Source: CADCTM01 sp049671305 (lineage in GTDB: Bacteria; Cyanobacteriota; Cyanobacteriia; Cyanobacteriales; Coleofasciculaceae). Taken from it: a DNA stretch of 26,996 nt. This document shows positions 1 through 9,740 of this stretch, one piece after another. Below the pieces are notes generated by a model that saw only the letters and a list, made by a program, of their open reading frames with translations, searched no databases and was not told the origin of the DNA. Every line of letters starts with the position of its first letter. Position 1 is the first letter of the stretch. The stretch is from assembly GCA_049671305.1 (NCBI GenBank), contig JBATUR010000102.1, forward strand, positions 1 to 26,996, read 5' to 3'. The position numbers and the translations under genes are program-made.

Positions 1-27
1 GGAAATTTTTCTTTGAATCATTAATTT

Positions 28-1236
28 ATGCGTAAGCCTGTCCTGACTATTTTCTACCAGTTTAACCCTTGGAACAGTACCATCGGCGGAATCCAGACAA
101 TTATTAACCTTTTCATAAAGTATGCTCCTAGCGAGTTTGAGGTGAAACTTGTAGGCACAGGAAATGATTCAACCAAAGCAGTTGGAAAGTGGGAGGAAGG
201 CGAATTAGCAGGGAGATCCCTTCAATTTTTTCCTCTGTTTAGACTGCAGGACGATAACGTTAGAGGCTTAATTCCCACAACAATTAGTTATACGGCAGCC
301 TTGATGAGGCACAGCTTTACATCCGATTTCATGCATTTTCATAGATTAGAGCCAACAATAGCAGCCTTACGTTGGCAGGGTGATAAAACCCTTTTTATTC
401 ATAACGATATTCAGACGCAGATGAAAGCTGCGGGTAACAAAAAGGCAATTCTTTGGCGAAGATTTCCAGCAGCATATTTTGCAATGGAACGCTTGTTAGT
501 TGATCAGTTTACTCAAATTTTTTCCTGCAATACCGAGTCGTTAAAACTATACAAAGAACGTTATCCGGCGATCGCTGATCGGGTGGCATACATCAGAAAC
601 ACCGTTGACAACGAAATTTTCTCAGCCTTAGATTTGCCCGAACGTGAGAATGGTAGGCGCAATCTAGCACAGCAGTATGGTTTATCAGAGGATACACGTT
701 TTGTCCTGTTTGCCGGTCGCTTGCATCCTCAAAAAGACCCGCTCCTGTTAGTACGTGCGATCGCCAAATTGAATGAGCCGAATGTTCACCTTTTAATCGC
801 AGGAGATGGGGAATTAGCAAATGAAGTTCGTTCTGAAATTGAGCAACTTAACTTATCTCAACAAATCACCATGCTGGGAGCAGTCAACCAAGCAAAACTT
901 GCCGAGTTACATCAAATTAGCAATCTATTTATCTTAACCAGCGCTTACGAAGGTTTGCCCTTAGTTGTGCTAGAAGCTCTCGCCTGCGGGACACCGATAG
1001 TAACAACACGCTGCGGCGAAACCCCAAAATTGCTGGCTGCAGATAGTGGAGTCGTTTCATCAGAACGTACCCCAGATTGTATAGCAGATGCCTTACGCAA
1101 AGTATTACTCAATCCGGAGCATTATCCAATTGAGTCCTGTGTGCGAACCGCTCAACCTTATAGCGCTCGCACGGTTGTAACAGATGCTTATAGCCAAATG
1201 TGGCATCGTTGGGAGCAGCGCTCCCTGTCCAAATAG
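28..1236 (+). CDS. GT4-type glycosyltransferase of the EPS locus
   Basis: A 402-aa glycosyltransferase of the GT-B fold, family GT4. It probably transfers a sugar from a nucleotide donor to a growing lipid-linked EPS repeat unit on the cytoplasmic side of the membrane. The N-terminus carries the GGIQ acceptor-side loop at about residues 20-23. The donor domain has FAGRLHPQKDP near 230-240 and the E-x7-E region EGLPLVVLEALACGTPIV near 308-325. There is no signal peptide or membrane helix. Length is normal for the family. No clear Shine-Dalgarno precedes the ATG, but homology begins immediately after it. The next gene, another GT4, starts 42 bp downstream, suggesting one operon. Donor and acceptor cannot be read from sequence. 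The family call is secure; the role in EPS is inferred from neighbours. Confidence 0.9.
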   Translation: MRKPVLTIFYQFNPWNSTIGGIQTIINLFIKYAPSEFEVKLVGTGNDSTKAVGKWEEGELAGRSLQFFPLFRLQDDNVRGLIPTTISYTAALMRHSFTSDFMHFHRLEPTIAALRWQGDKTLFIHNDIQTQMKAAGNKKAILWRRFPAAYFAMERLLVDQFTQIFSCNTESLKLYKERYPAIADRVAYIRNTVDNEIFSALDLPERENGRRNLAQQYGLSEDTRFVLFAGRLHPQKDPLLLVRAIAKLNEPNVHLLIAGDGELANEVRSEIEQLNLSQQITMLGAVNQAKLAELHQISNLFILTSAYEGLPLVVLEALACGTPIVTTRCGETPKLLAADSGVVSSERTPDCIADALRKVLLNPEHYPIESCVRTAQPYSARTVVTDAYSQMWHRWEQRSLSK

Positions 1237-1278
1237 TTTTCCATCTTAATTAATTATCCCACAAGGAAAATTCTACCA

Positions 1279-2454
1279 ATGAAAATTGCGGTAATTGGTG
1301 TCAAAGGCTTACCTGCCAAGCAAGGTGGTATTGAAAATTATTGTGCAGAAGTTTATCCCAGAATGGTTGCACAAGGTCACTCGGTGGATTTATTTGCCCG
1401 TTCCTCTTATACAGATTCTGCATGGCTTGACAATTATGATTTTGAGGGAGTAAAAGTTCGCTCCTTACCCAGTTTGCCCTTGAGAGGAATAGACGCCTTT
1501 ATTAGCTCGGCACTGGGAGCGATCGCTTCTAGTACGACTAAATATGATATTGTTCATTTCCATGCCTTGGGTCCATCTCTATTTAGCTGGCTACCAAAAC
1601 TGGCATCAAGAGCCAAAGTTGTCGTTACCTGCCAAGGGCTAGACTGGCAACGCGCCAAATGGGGTAATACTTCTAGTACGCTAATACTGATGGGAGAAAG
1701 AGCAGCAGTCCGCCACGCTGACGAAATCATAGTAGTCTCAAAAAACCTGCAATCCTACTTTTTTGAAACCTACGGTAGACAAACAGTATACATCCCCAAC
1801 GCTCCAGCTAGCTACGCTGAATCAGACCGCAATTTTTCCTACGGCAGATCACTTGATCTAAATCAAGGAAAGTACATTTTATTTTTGGGCAGACTTGTAC
1901 CAGAAAAGCGCCCCGACTTATTAATTGAAGCCTTCCAAGCCCTTAAACCCGCAGGCTGGAAACTTGTCCTGGCTGGCGGTGTCAGTGATACTAATTTATT
2001 TACCTCAAAACTATCTGACTTGGCAGAAGGCAACTCAGATATTATATTTGCCGGTGAAATTCGAGGCACCCGTCTTGCGGAGATCGTGCGAGGAGCAGGC
2101 TTGTTTGTGCTACCTTCAGATTTAGAAGGATTACCTCTATCAATGCTAGAAGCCATGTCACAAGGCGTCCCAGTGCTTGCCAGCGATATTGCTCCTCATC
2201 AACAATTGATTAATGATCAACGAGGGGTACTCTTTCAAGCTGGAGATATCAATTCCTGTGTTCATAGCTTAAAGTGGGCAATTGCTAATCCAGATAAGAT
2301 GGCAGTAATGGCAAAGAAGGCACAACAACACGTGGAGAAATACTATAACTGGGATCACATTACTGCAGAAAACTTGAGGATTTATAATAATACAGGTTCT
2401 CAGGTATCTGAGCCAGTTACTGTAGCGGATAAGAGTTTAACTCCACCACACTAA
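1279..2454 (+). CDS. GT4-type glycosyltransferase of the EPS locus
   Basis: A 391-aa GT-B glycosyltransferase of family GT4. Visible marks are the N-terminal strand MKIAVIGVKGLPAKQGGIEN with its GGIE acceptor loop, FLGRLVPEKRPDLLIEAF near residues 201-218, and the E-x7-E region SDLEGLPLSMLEAMSQGVPV near 280-297. It is soluble, and probably adds one sugar of the repeat unit. An AAGGAAA sequence (1263-1269) serves as ribosome-binding site for the ATG. A 234-bp gap follows before the Wzc-like gene, the widest within the EPS locus, so transcription may restart there. Sugar specificity is unknown. Confidence 0.9.
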   Translation: MKIAVIGVKGLPAKQGGIENYCAEVYPRMVAQGHSVDLFARSSYTDSAWLDNYDFEGVKVRSLPSLPLRGIDAFISSALGAIASSTTKYDIVHFHALGPSLFSWLPKLASRAKVVVTCQGLDWQRAKWGNTSSTLILMGERAAVRHADEIIVVSKNLQSYFFETYGRQTVYIPNAPASYAESDRNFSYGRSLDLNQGKYILFLGRLVPEKRPDLLIEAFQALKPAGWKLVLAGGVSDTNLFTSKLSDLAEGNSDIIFAGEIRGTRLAEIVRGAGLFVLPSDLEGLPLSMLEAMSQGVPVLASDIAPHQQLINDQRGVLFQAGDINSCVHSLKWAIANPDKMAVMAKKAQQHVEKYYNWDHITAENLRIYNNTGSQVSEPVTVADKSLTPPH

Positions 2455-2486
2455 AGATTTTGGCAAAAAATAATCGTTAAAAGCTG

Positions 2487-2554
2487 TTGCTAAAAAACTA
2501 AAATCTGATATTTAGACCCAAAGGAGCAAAGTAATGTTCACTCTCAATTATTAA
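2487..2554 (+). promoter_or_regulatory. Possible promoter and six-codon leader ORF ahead of the Wzc-like gene
   Basis: The 234-bp spacer 2455-2688 holds no real gene. TTGCTA (2487-2492) and TATTTA (2509-2514) are 16 bp apart and could be a weak promoter. A strong AAGGAG (2521-2526) sits 7 nt before an ATG at 2534 that opens only six codons (MFTLNY, stop at 2552-2554). A second five-codon ORF (MKRHS) follows at 2556. This could be a leader peptide or the decayed start of a lost gene. The evidence is position and ribosome-site quality only. Confidence 0.25.
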
Positions 2555-2688
2555 GATGAAGAGGCATAGTTGAATAATAGGATTACCTAACTTATCTCAT
2601 AGAATAGGTATCTTGTTTAAATCTAACTGTTCATTTCATATTTCAGTAATGCCTCTAGATTGCCCCATTATGGAAGAAGGTATGTGTA

Positions 2689-4857
2689 ATGGCTAAAAAC
2701 ATTTCATCTTTACCATCAGTTTTAAAACGGCATCGTTGGCCTGCCCTAGCTACCTTTGCTTCCGTAATTGGTGCATCGATCGCTTATTTAGTTGTCACTC
2801 CCCCGGTGTACAAAGTCACAGCACGACTCATGCTTGATGATAAACAAGTAAGTGTTTCACAATTGGGTCGCGACCTTAGTCAAGTGTCTTCCAATGTACC
2901 AGGTGGTCCAAGCCCGACCGCCAATCAAGCCGCACTTGTTAAGTCACAACGTGTTTTGAAGCAAGCTGTTGATAAGGTTTTCCCAAAAGAAGTCGCAAGT
3001 CCGCAGAGTAAAAAAGTCCTAAAAGCACTTGACAAGGATTTAAAAGTAAAAATTGTTCCAGCGACGAATATTCTGGAAATAAACTATCAGGATCAAAATC
3101 CGGTTTTGGCAACAAAGTTAATTAATGCCGTTTCTGACGTGATGGTTGAGGAAAGTACTGAAGCGATCCGCTCAGAGGCTAAAGCGGTGCGGGAATTTTT
3201 GGAAAAGGAGGTGCCTAAGCGGCGAGTGGCGGCTGGGGCTGCTGAAGGTGCTGAAACTCGATACAGACAGCAAAGTGGTTTGATCTCCTTTGAAGAGCAA
3301 ACGAAAAGCTTAGTGTCAAGTTTAGCCACACTAGAAGATCAAGAGCGTGTGCTGTCTGCCCAACTTCAAGAGGCAAGATCCCGGAGCAATGAACTTCAGC
3401 AAATAACCAATAGTAGTACGCTGCCAAATGCCTATGCCGCTGGGCGCGTTGGTCAAGATAAAGAACTTACAGATTTAAGAGTTAAGCTAGCAGACTTGGA
3501 TGGGCAGTTGGCTAAAGCGCGGTCGCGTTTTACAGATGATAACCCAGCGATCGTCTCGTTGCTACAACAACGGGATTCGATTCGTGAGCTTTACGATGCC
3601 AAAGCAGCTCGTTTGTTGCCAACAAATCAGTCTGTACCATCAGCAAATATAGCGTCTGATGAGTTGAGCCAGAAGCTTACTTCTCAATACATTGTTGGGG
3701 AAACTGATCGTATAGCACTAGAAAAGAAGCTAAACGTTTTGCAGGCTGAACGAGTTCAACTTCAGCAGCGTATTACTCAACTACCACTCAAGCAACAACC
3801 GCTTACTGCACTAGTACGTCAACGAGAAGAAGCGACCGCCTCTTTGAAGCTGTTACAAAGTAAATTAGAAGAAGCACGGATTGCTGAAGCCCAACTAATT
3901 AGTAATATCCGCATAATTGAGCAGGCTCAAGTACCCTCTGAACCGGCTGGACCAAATAAGAAAGTTGTGCTGGTGCTTGCTATTGTATTTGGCACAATCT
4001 TAGCGGTTGGCATTATCGTGATTTTAGAGGTGATGGATAACAAGCTACGTGATGACTCCGAAGTGGAGGAGCTGCTGAAACTGCCAAAGCTGGGAGTATT
4101 GCCTGACATCCCTGCCACTGCGCTCAACCTCGAGCAACCTGAACAATTTCTGGATAATGTTGGGTTGGTTGAACCGTACCGCCGACTTCTCAAGACACTG
4201 AATTTTCGTACTCACGAGAAGTTGCGGCTCATTGTTGTCAGCAGCACTGTCTCTGGAGAAGGTAAGTCACTGGTCGTTTCGCACTTAGCTGCCGTGTCTG
4301 CCATGTTGTCTCGACGGACGTTGATAATTGATGCAGACTTGCATCGACCTATGCAGTACAGCTTGTTGGGCTTACCCAAAGAACCTGGTCTTACGGATGT
4401 AATTGACAAAGAAATAACTCTTCTTCATGCCGTGCAACCGACAGGTATCGGCAATCTTTCAATATTGACCTGTGGTGAACTGCGCGATCGCCCCTCGTCG
4501 TTACTAGAGTCAGCCTCCATGAAGTCTCTTTTGCAAGAAGCGGCGGCTCATTATGACTTAGTCATTGTAGACACTCCACCAGTCAGTAGTTGTGCTGATG
4601 CTAATACATTAAGTCGGTATGGTAACGGATTAGTGATGATTACACGTCCGAACTTCACACCAAAAGAGATGCTGCTTCAGACAGTATCAGAATTGACAGG
4701 TAATGGCGTACCCATACTGGGGGTCGTTGTTAATGGGATGACGACTCAGGCGGAAAAGTACTACCGCTATCCCTTTAAAGGTTATCAGCCTCTATCCAAA
4801 CCCCTGAAGCATTTGACCGATTTGGGTACTCCTGTTAACAATTCTGCAAGACGTTAG
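2689..4857 (+). CDS. wzc: Wzc-type polysaccharide co-polymerase with BY-kinase domain
   Basis: A 722-aa inner-membrane protein that sets chain length and export in Wzy-dependent EPS assembly. In order: a first membrane helix (residues about 17-36), a Wzz-type periplasmic domain with long coiled-coil stretches (about 160-420), a second helix (about 426-448), and a cytoplasmic bacterial tyrosine kinase domain. The kinase has Walker A SSTVSGEGKS (about 517-526), Walker A' LIIDADLHRP (about 545-554) and Walker B LVIVDTPP (about 624-631). A tyrosine-rich tail (YYRYPFKGY, about 691-699) is the expected autophosphorylation cluster. Co-polymerase and kinase are on one chain, the arrangement usual in Gram-negatives and cyanobacteria. 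GGAAGAAGG (2672-2680) is the ribosome site. The Wzy-like gene follows after 29 bp. The symbol is by family; cyanobacterial nomenclature varies. Confidence 0.92.
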   Translation: MAKNISSLPSVLKRHRWPALATFASVIGASIAYLVVTPPVYKVTARLMLDDKQVSVSQLGRDLSQVSSNVPGGPSPTANQAALVKSQRVLKQAVDKVFPKEVASPQSKKVLKALDKDLKVKIVPATNILEINYQDQNPVLATKLINAVSDVMVEESTEAIRSEAKAVREFLEKEVPKRRVAAGAAEGAETRYRQQSGLISFEEQTKSLVSSLATLEDQERVLSAQLQEARSRSNELQQITNSSTLPNAYAAGRVGQDKELTDLRVKLADLDGQLAKARSRFTDDNPAIVSLLQQRDSIRELYDAKAARLLPTNQSVPSANIASDELSQKLTSQYIVGETDRIALEKKLNVLQAERVQLQQRITQLPLKQQPLTALVRQREEATASLKLLQSKLEEARIAEAQLISNIRIIEQAQVPSEPAGPNKKVVLVLAIVFGTILAVGIIVILEVMDNKLRDDSEVEELLKLPKLGVLPDIPATALNLEQPEQFLDNVGLVEPYRRLLKTLNFRTHEKLRLIVVSSTVSGEGKSLVVSHLAAVSAMLSRRTLIIDADLHRPMQYSLLGLPKEPGLTDVIDKEITLLHAVQPTGIGNLSILTCGELRDRPSSLLESASMKSLLQEAAAHYDLVIVDTPPVSSCADANTLSRYGNGLVMITRPNFTPKEMLLQTVSELTGNGVPILGVVVNGMTTQAEKYYRYPFKGYQPLSKPLKHLTDLGTPVNNSARR

Positions 4858-4886
4858 ATGTCTGTTTTATTGAAGGCTTTAAGACA

Positions 4887-6356
4887 ATGCTAACTAATGA
4901 CCCCAAAAATCGTTCCTCTCGTTTGTCACTCTGGGTTGGGGTGGCAGGTGTGGGGGTTGGTATAGTTGCAGGGTTACTAGCAGGTATTCAGCCCCTTTTG
5001 CTAGGTTTAGCTTTTGTTGCTGTAGCGGCAGTTACCTACTTCTTTTCCAGCTTTGAACAAGCCGTGCTGGGTCTAATGATCCTACGGAGCTCCCTTGATA
5101 TTTTTTCAGAGCAGCAACTACCAGCTGCATTCGCCCTTGGGGTTATTGGTCTGACGTTGCTCTATGTGACGGTAAGGTTACTACTCGGCGAGAAGGTGCA
5201 GATTGATAAGTTCTGGTGGTTTCTGGCAGGTTGGGTAGCGCTACAGGGCTTATGGGTAATACTCCTGCCCCTGGGAGGACTAGGGCTAGATGGCTCGTAC
5301 TTGTCAGATGCCATTCGTGAGTGGATACGCCTATTTTCCTGGCTAATCGTCTACCTGCTAGTGATGCAGCTTAAGGATCGACTCCCTCCCGATAAGGTTA
5401 TTTCTCTGCTGTTTCTTGGTCTTGTCTTACCTCTGACAGCAGCATTGATGCAGATGTTGCTACCTGCATCGCTCCTTCCTGCCGTACTCGCACCCAAAGG
5501 GTTTAGTCTTACTTCCGCTTTGGAACCAGCTTCGCGCATTAACGGTACTCTCGGTCACCCTAATACGTTCACAACCTTCCTGTTTTTTTTCCTAGGTCTA
5601 ACCTACTGGAAGCAAGCTCATGCCCGACGACGCCTACCCTGGCTTCTCCTATTAGGTTTACTCACTTTTTTCTTCGTGAGTACCAAGGCTTTATTTGGCT
5701 TGATGATGCTGGGTACCTTTATTGTCTGTTTGATTGCCCCTAAATTGAGCCTACCCAACTTGGTCGGAGGAATAGTCCTATTCGCGCTGGTGATCGGCTT
5801 ATTTGGCAGTTCGGAGTTTGGACAAGAACGTCTTGGTTCGATCGCTGAAACACCACTGGGCAATCCTGATATAGATATTTGGAAGGCAATTCTGCTCTCC
5901 GCCGGAGACGGCAACAGTTTCAACTGGCGGATTGCTCAATGGACTTACTTACTCACGGCTTGGCAGCAGTTCCCAATCCTCGGTTTTGGTCTGGGAACCA
6001 GCACGGCTATCAGTACCAATGGCCTTCTTCCCCACAATGATTATGTCCGTGCTCTAATAGAAGGTGGGATTGTGGGTCTAATAACTTATTTAGCTTTTTT
6101 TGGTGCTCAAGTTGTTCGCCTCGTCCAGTTAATACGGAAAGCACCTCCTGGAAGTGGACAGCGTGACCTGTGTTTAGTTCTGGTCGCGATAATTCTAGCT
6201 ATCCCTGTGGGAATGATTACCGAAAACATTTGGAGTCACACAACTCTCTTTTTCTATTGGTGGACGGTGTTTGCAGTTGCAGGCTGGGACTGGAAGGAGT
6301 TTCAGCCTCCGGAAAATCCTGCACCGACCTTGCCTAGTTCACCTCCTGTGTTATGA
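4887..6356 (+). CDS. Wzy-like O-antigen polymerase/ligase family membrane protein
   Basis: A 489-aa polytopic membrane protein with roughly ten to twelve hydrophobic segments from residue 15 to about 475. It carries the O-antigen ligase/polymerase signature in a large periplasmic loop: LGHPNTF near residue 223 and PHNDYVRALIEGGIVGL near 382-398 (the H-N-x-Y...E-x-G-x-x-G pattern). Enzymes of this family join lipid-linked oligosaccharides at the periplasmic face. Next to Wzc and with Wzx in the same locus, the polymerase (Wzy) role is more likely than O-antigen ligase (WaaL). The gene lies 29 bp after the Wzc-like gene and 53 bp before a GT4. The proline-rich C-terminal tail is unremarkable. 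Polymerase against ligase cannot be settled by sequence. Confidence 0.85.
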   Translation: MLTNDPKNRSSRLSLWVGVAGVGVGIVAGLLAGIQPLLLGLAFVAVAAVTYFFSSFEQAVLGLMILRSSLDIFSEQQLPAAFALGVIGLTLLYVTVRLLLGEKVQIDKFWWFLAGWVALQGLWVILLPLGGLGLDGSYLSDAIREWIRLFSWLIVYLLVMQLKDRLPPDKVISLLFLGLVLPLTAALMQMLLPASLLPAVLAPKGFSLTSALEPASRINGTLGHPNTFTTFLFFFLGLTYWKQAHARRRLPWLLLLGLLTFFFVSTKALFGLMMLGTFIVCLIAPKLSLPNLVGGIVLFALVIGLFGSSEFGQERLGSIAETPLGNPDIDIWKAILLSAGDGNSFNWRIAQWTYLLTAWQQFPILGFGLGTSTAISTNGLLPHNDYVRALIEGGIVGLITYLAFFGAQVVRLVQLIRKAPPGSGQRDLCLVLVAIILAIPVGMITENIWSHTTLFFYWWTVFAVAGWDWKEFQPPENPAPTLPSSPPVL

Positions 6357-6409
6357 ACCAACGATCTGTTACTTTTCTTCATGGTCTAGAGCCGTGACCC
6401 ACAGAAACT

Positions 6410-7591
6410 ATGACTCAGAAACAGAAACTCTTGCGCTCCACTGATGAGGTGCAGCGAATTACGACAAATGAACTACCCTACCGAGTTGTCTTAGTCCATC
6501 CGAGTGCCGGTGTTAACTGGAGTGGAGGTTCGGAAATCTTTGCCATCGAGCTTGCCCGTCACCTGAACAGCTACTTCAAGGTGGAACTCTTGAGCGGGGC
6601 TACCTGTGGTTCCTTTTGTCATCCAGCCGGAGGCACTCCTCGCACTCATGCTTACCAAGTTGCACAGCATCCTCTGATTGCTCCACTATTACATCGCTTG
6701 GCCACCCATCCTGAAATCCTGGTGGAACACCTCACGAGTTTCTTCCCATGTGCTATCCATCTGTTACGTCAGCCTGCTGATTTGATCTTTCCCTGTAATG
6801 ATTACGGGGGTTTGGCTATGGCTGCCTTTGTACGCGTACTGAGGGGTACTCCGATACTGTTTACCGAACATGTAGGCTTGATGGGAGACGGGCGATCGCT
6901 GGCACGTAACCTGCGTTTTCGACCCGACCAACTGGTGGTTTTCTCCGAAGCGATCGCGACCTTCGCCCGTACTCGGCGACCAACACAAGCCGTAAGCATC
7001 ATTCCCAATGGTGTGGATCTCAACCGATTTACACCAGAGGGTACTTGCATCGACTTTGGTCTAGCCAGACCCATCGTCCTGTGCGTGGCTTCTTTAAAGC
7101 GCAACAGTCACAAGCGTGTTGAACTGGCTATGGAGTCGATGGCAAGCCTGCCTCAGGGAAGCCTTCTGGTATGTGGTGATGGCTCTGACCGGGCTTACTT
7201 TCAGACTCTCGGCGAGCAGTTACTCGGCTCAGAACGCTTTGCCATTCGCACCTTCCCCTATGAGCAGATGCCAGAAGTCTATCGGAGTGCGGATGCCTTT
7301 ACGCTGCCTTCCATTGATGAGCCGTTCGGACTTGCTTATGTGGAAGCGATGGCTAGTGGTTTGCCAGTCGTTGCCACTGACGATGAGATGCGCCGTTACA
7401 TCATTGCCGACGGCGGCATCCTGTGTGACGTAACCAATGTGGACATCTACGCTGCTGCCCTTGCAGAAGTTCTTAAGGGGGATTGGGAATCACGAGCTAG
7501 ACAGAACGCTATGCGCTTTGGTTGGGATGTCATTGCCTTGCACTACCGCGATCTGATTTTGCAGATGATTAACCAGTCTAGAAAAGCTTAG
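6410..7591 (+). CDS. GT4-type glycosyltransferase of the EPS locus
   Basis: A 393-aa GT-B glycosyltransferase. The acceptor-side loop is WSGGSEIFAIELA near residues 37-49. The donor side has IPNGVDLNRFTP near 200-211 and the E-x7-E motif DEPFGLAYVEAMASGLPVVA near 303-322. The first 20 or so residues are an unconserved hydrophilic extension, so a later start is possible, but none has a better ribosome site. It is cytoplasmic or peripheral. It probably adds one sugar to the repeat unit made by the locus. Its codons look more GC-rich than those of the wzx-like gene downstream. Confidence 0.88.
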   Translation: MTQKQKLLRSTDEVQRITTNELPYRVVLVHPSAGVNWSGGSEIFAIELARHLNSYFKVELLSGATCGSFCHPAGGTPRTHAYQVAQHPLIAPLLHRLATHPEILVEHLTSFFPCAIHLLRQPADLIFPCNDYGGLAMAAFVRVLRGTPILFTEHVGLMGDGRSLARNLRFRPDQLVVFSEAIATFARTRRPTQAVSIIPNGVDLNRFTPEGTCIDFGLARPIVLCVASLKRNSHKRVELAMESMASLPQGSLLVCGDGSDRAYFQTLGEQLLGSERFAIRTFPYEQMPEVYRSADAFTLPSIDEPFGLAYVEAMASGLPVVATDDEMRRYIIADGGILCDVTNVDIYAAALAEVLKGDWESRARQNAMRFGWDVIALHYRDLILQMINQSRKA

Positions 7592-7634
7592 TTCAATTAC
7601 CTTAACCAAACTACTAAATTCAAGAGTCCAAACC

Positions 7635-8591
7635 ATGCCGAAAGTCACCGTTGTTATCCCCGCTTACAATGCCATGCGCTATCTTCCAGAAACTATGGAG
7701 ACTGCCCTGGCTCAGACTTTTACTGATTTTGAAGTATTAGTTGTCAATGATGGCAGTACAGACAATACAGCAGAATGGGTTTCTCAAGTAACCGATCCAC
7801 GAGTAAGAATAGTTTCACAAGAAAACAAAGGTTTAGCTGGTGCACGCAATACAGGTATTGCTCATGCCAAAGGGGAGTACATCGCCTACCTGGATGCAGA
7901 CGATCTTTGGGAACCAACTAAATTAGAAAAGCAAGTGCGTTGTCTAGATGAAAATCCAGAGGTAGGTCTGGTCTATACCTGGACAGCTTTAGCAGACCAA
8001 TACGGTAAGTCTACAGGTCGGGTCATTTCATCCCATGCCGAGGGGAATGTTTGGCATGAGCTTATAGAGTTCAACATGGTTTGCTGTGGTAGCACACCTT
8101 TAATTCGTCGGAGTTGTTTTGACGTTGTCGGATTATTTTCTCCAGATGTATCCCCTTCTGATGATTGGGATATGTGGCTTCGTATCGCTAACAAATTTTC
8201 CTTTGGAGTGGTTAAAGAGGCTTTAATTCGTTATCGCCAGCATCCAAGTAATTCATCCAAAAATTTTCAACTAATGCTGGACACATCCCGGACTTTGATT
8301 GAGCGAACCTTTGCTTCTGCTCCTACAGAATCGCTCTATTTAAGAAACCGCAGCTATGGCTCGATATACCTCTACCTTGGTTGGAGAGCAATTGAAAATA
8401 CGGATTACAAGCAGGCAATGCATTTTCGTCAGCAGGCTTGTGCTCACCGTCCTCAATTCTACTTCTCACCCAGGTGCATACGTCTAGGCGTCGCGATTAC
8501 ACTAATGCGTTGGTTTGGGACTCAAACCTATAGCAGAGCCCTTGCTGTGGTCTACGCACTACGCCGAGGCTTAATATCCGCTGGACGCTAA
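7635..8591 (+). CDS. GT2-type glycosyltransferase, first of three paralogues
   Basis: A 318-aa GT-A fold, family GT2 glycosyltransferase. VTVVIPAYNAMRYLPETM opens the nucleotide-binding domain at residue 4. VVNDGSTDNT follows near 36-45, and the metal-binding DXD is in YLDADDLW near 87-94. A second acidic motif, DDWDMW, lies near 176-181. It is soluble. It shares the same plan and length with the genes at 8736 and 12244, but is the most divergent of the three. A 144-bp gap separates it from the next GT2. The product probably adds one EPS sugar; linkage is unknown. Confidence 0.9.
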   Translation: MPKVTVVIPAYNAMRYLPETMETALAQTFTDFEVLVVNDGSTDNTAEWVSQVTDPRVRIVSQENKGLAGARNTGIAHAKGEYIAYLDADDLWEPTKLEKQVRCLDENPEVGLVYTWTALADQYGKSTGRVISSHAEGNVWHELIEFNMVCCGSTPLIRRSCFDVVGLFSPDVSPSDDWDMWLRIANKFSFGVVKEALIRYRQHPSNSSKNFQLMLDTSRTLIERTFASAPTESLYLRNRSYGSIYLYLGWRAIENTDYKQAMHFRQQACAHRPQFYFSPRCIRLGVAITLMRWFGTQTYSRALAVVYALRRGLISAGR

Positions 8592-8735
8592 TAAGCTACT
8601 CAGCATTTAATTTGCTGGTTTGGGCTGATGAGGAGAGGAATTGATGTTTTTTCCCTAAACCTGAAAGTATGCCAATTAAATGCACATTAACTTACTACTT
8701 CAGATGAGAATCTCACTGATTTAAGGATTTAGATT

Positions 8736-9719
8736 ATGCCCAAGATTTCAATTGTCATTCCAGCCTATAACGCTGAAATTACTATCAGGGAAACCATTCA
8801 ATCAGTTCAACAGCAAACATTTTCAGATTTTGAGTTAATTGTTATTAATGATGGCTCCAAAGACCGAACTTTAGAAGTACTCCAGAATATCGCCGACCCG
8901 CGTTTGAAGGTTTTCTCTTATGAAAATGGTGGGCTATCTGTGGCTCGCAACCGGGGAATTTCTCAAACAACTGGGGAGTTTATTGCCTTTCTGGATGCGG
9001 ATGACCTATGGACACCTGATAAGTTAGAACTACAACTAGCCGCCTTGCAACAGCATTCAGATGCGGGAGTTGCTTATAGCTGGACTTATTACATTGATGA
9101 GCAAGGTCAAGCTTTATTTCCAGGCATTCATATTTTTTATCAAGGAAATGTTCATGCTGATTTGCTGATTAAAAACTTTCTACTGAACGGCTCAAACCCT
9201 CTAATTCGCCGACAAGCGATTGAAGCGGTTGGCGAGTTCGATCCGGCATTTCCTCACTTTGCTGATTGGGATTATTGGCTTCGGCTAGCCTCTAATTGGC
9301 ATTTTGCTGTAGTTCCCAAGTACCAAGTTTTTTATCGTCAATCTTCAAGGTCTATGTCATCCAAAGTTGAAGGGATTAAGGAAGCTGGTTTACTCATGAT
9401 TGAAAAGGCATTTAAATCAGCTCCTCTAGAGTTCCAATTCCTCAAAGACAAAAGCTTAAGTATTTTTCATCAGTATTGTGCAGAGCTATATTTACAACAC
9501 AGCACCGATCTCAATGGAATTCGGCAGATTGGAGAAAACTTATGGGTAGCAATTCGTCTATATCCAAAAACATTATTCAGCAAGCATACTCAAAGATTAG
9601 TAATCAAATTTATCTTGAAACGGTTCTTTCCACCTAAGTTATCTAGCTATATGCTTCAATTGTTCCATCAATTTACTTTTAGCCATAAGCAAGATTTTGA
9701 ACGCAAAAAATTTTTTTAA
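8736..9719 (+). CDS. GT2-type glycosyltransferase, second of three paralogues
   Basis: A 327-aa GT2 enzyme. VIPAYNAE lies near residues 7-14, VINDGSKDRT near 35-44, and the DXD in FLDADDLWTPDKLELQ near 85-100. The acidic motif is DWDYW near 172-176. The N-terminal two thirds is closely similar, in protein and DNA, to the gene at 12244; for example both read SVQQQTFSDFE before VINDGS. This indicates a fairly recent duplication. The C-terminal tail is basic and aromatic and may contact the membrane. It belongs to the EPS operon, 21 bp ahead of the Wzx-like gene. Confidence 0.9.
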   Translation: MPKISIVIPAYNAEITIRETIQSVQQQTFSDFELIVINDGSKDRTLEVLQNIADPRLKVFSYENGGLSVARNRGISQTTGEFIAFLDADDLWTPDKLELQLAALQQHSDAGVAYSWTYYIDEQGQALFPGIHIFYQGNVHADLLIKNFLLNGSNPLIRRQAIEAVGEFDPAFPHFADWDYWLRLASNWHFAVVPKYQVFYRQSSRSMSSKVEGIKEAGLLMIEKAFKSAPLEFQFLKDKSLSIFHQYCAELYLQHSTDLNGIRQIGENLWVAIRLYPKTLFSKHTQRLVIKFILKRFFPPKLSSYMLQLFHQFTFSHKQDFERKKFF

Positions 9720-9740
9720 TGTTCAGCTAATTAACAAAAG

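Noticed and set aside
593..820. Open frame on - inside the first GT4 gene, and the many similar antisense frames elsewhere
   Set aside because: They are shadows of well-recognised genes, with no family resemblance and no ribosome sites.
7116..7433. 105-aa + frame inside the GT4 gene at 6410
   Set aside because: It overlaps the conserved donor domain of the GT4 in another frame, with no independent support.
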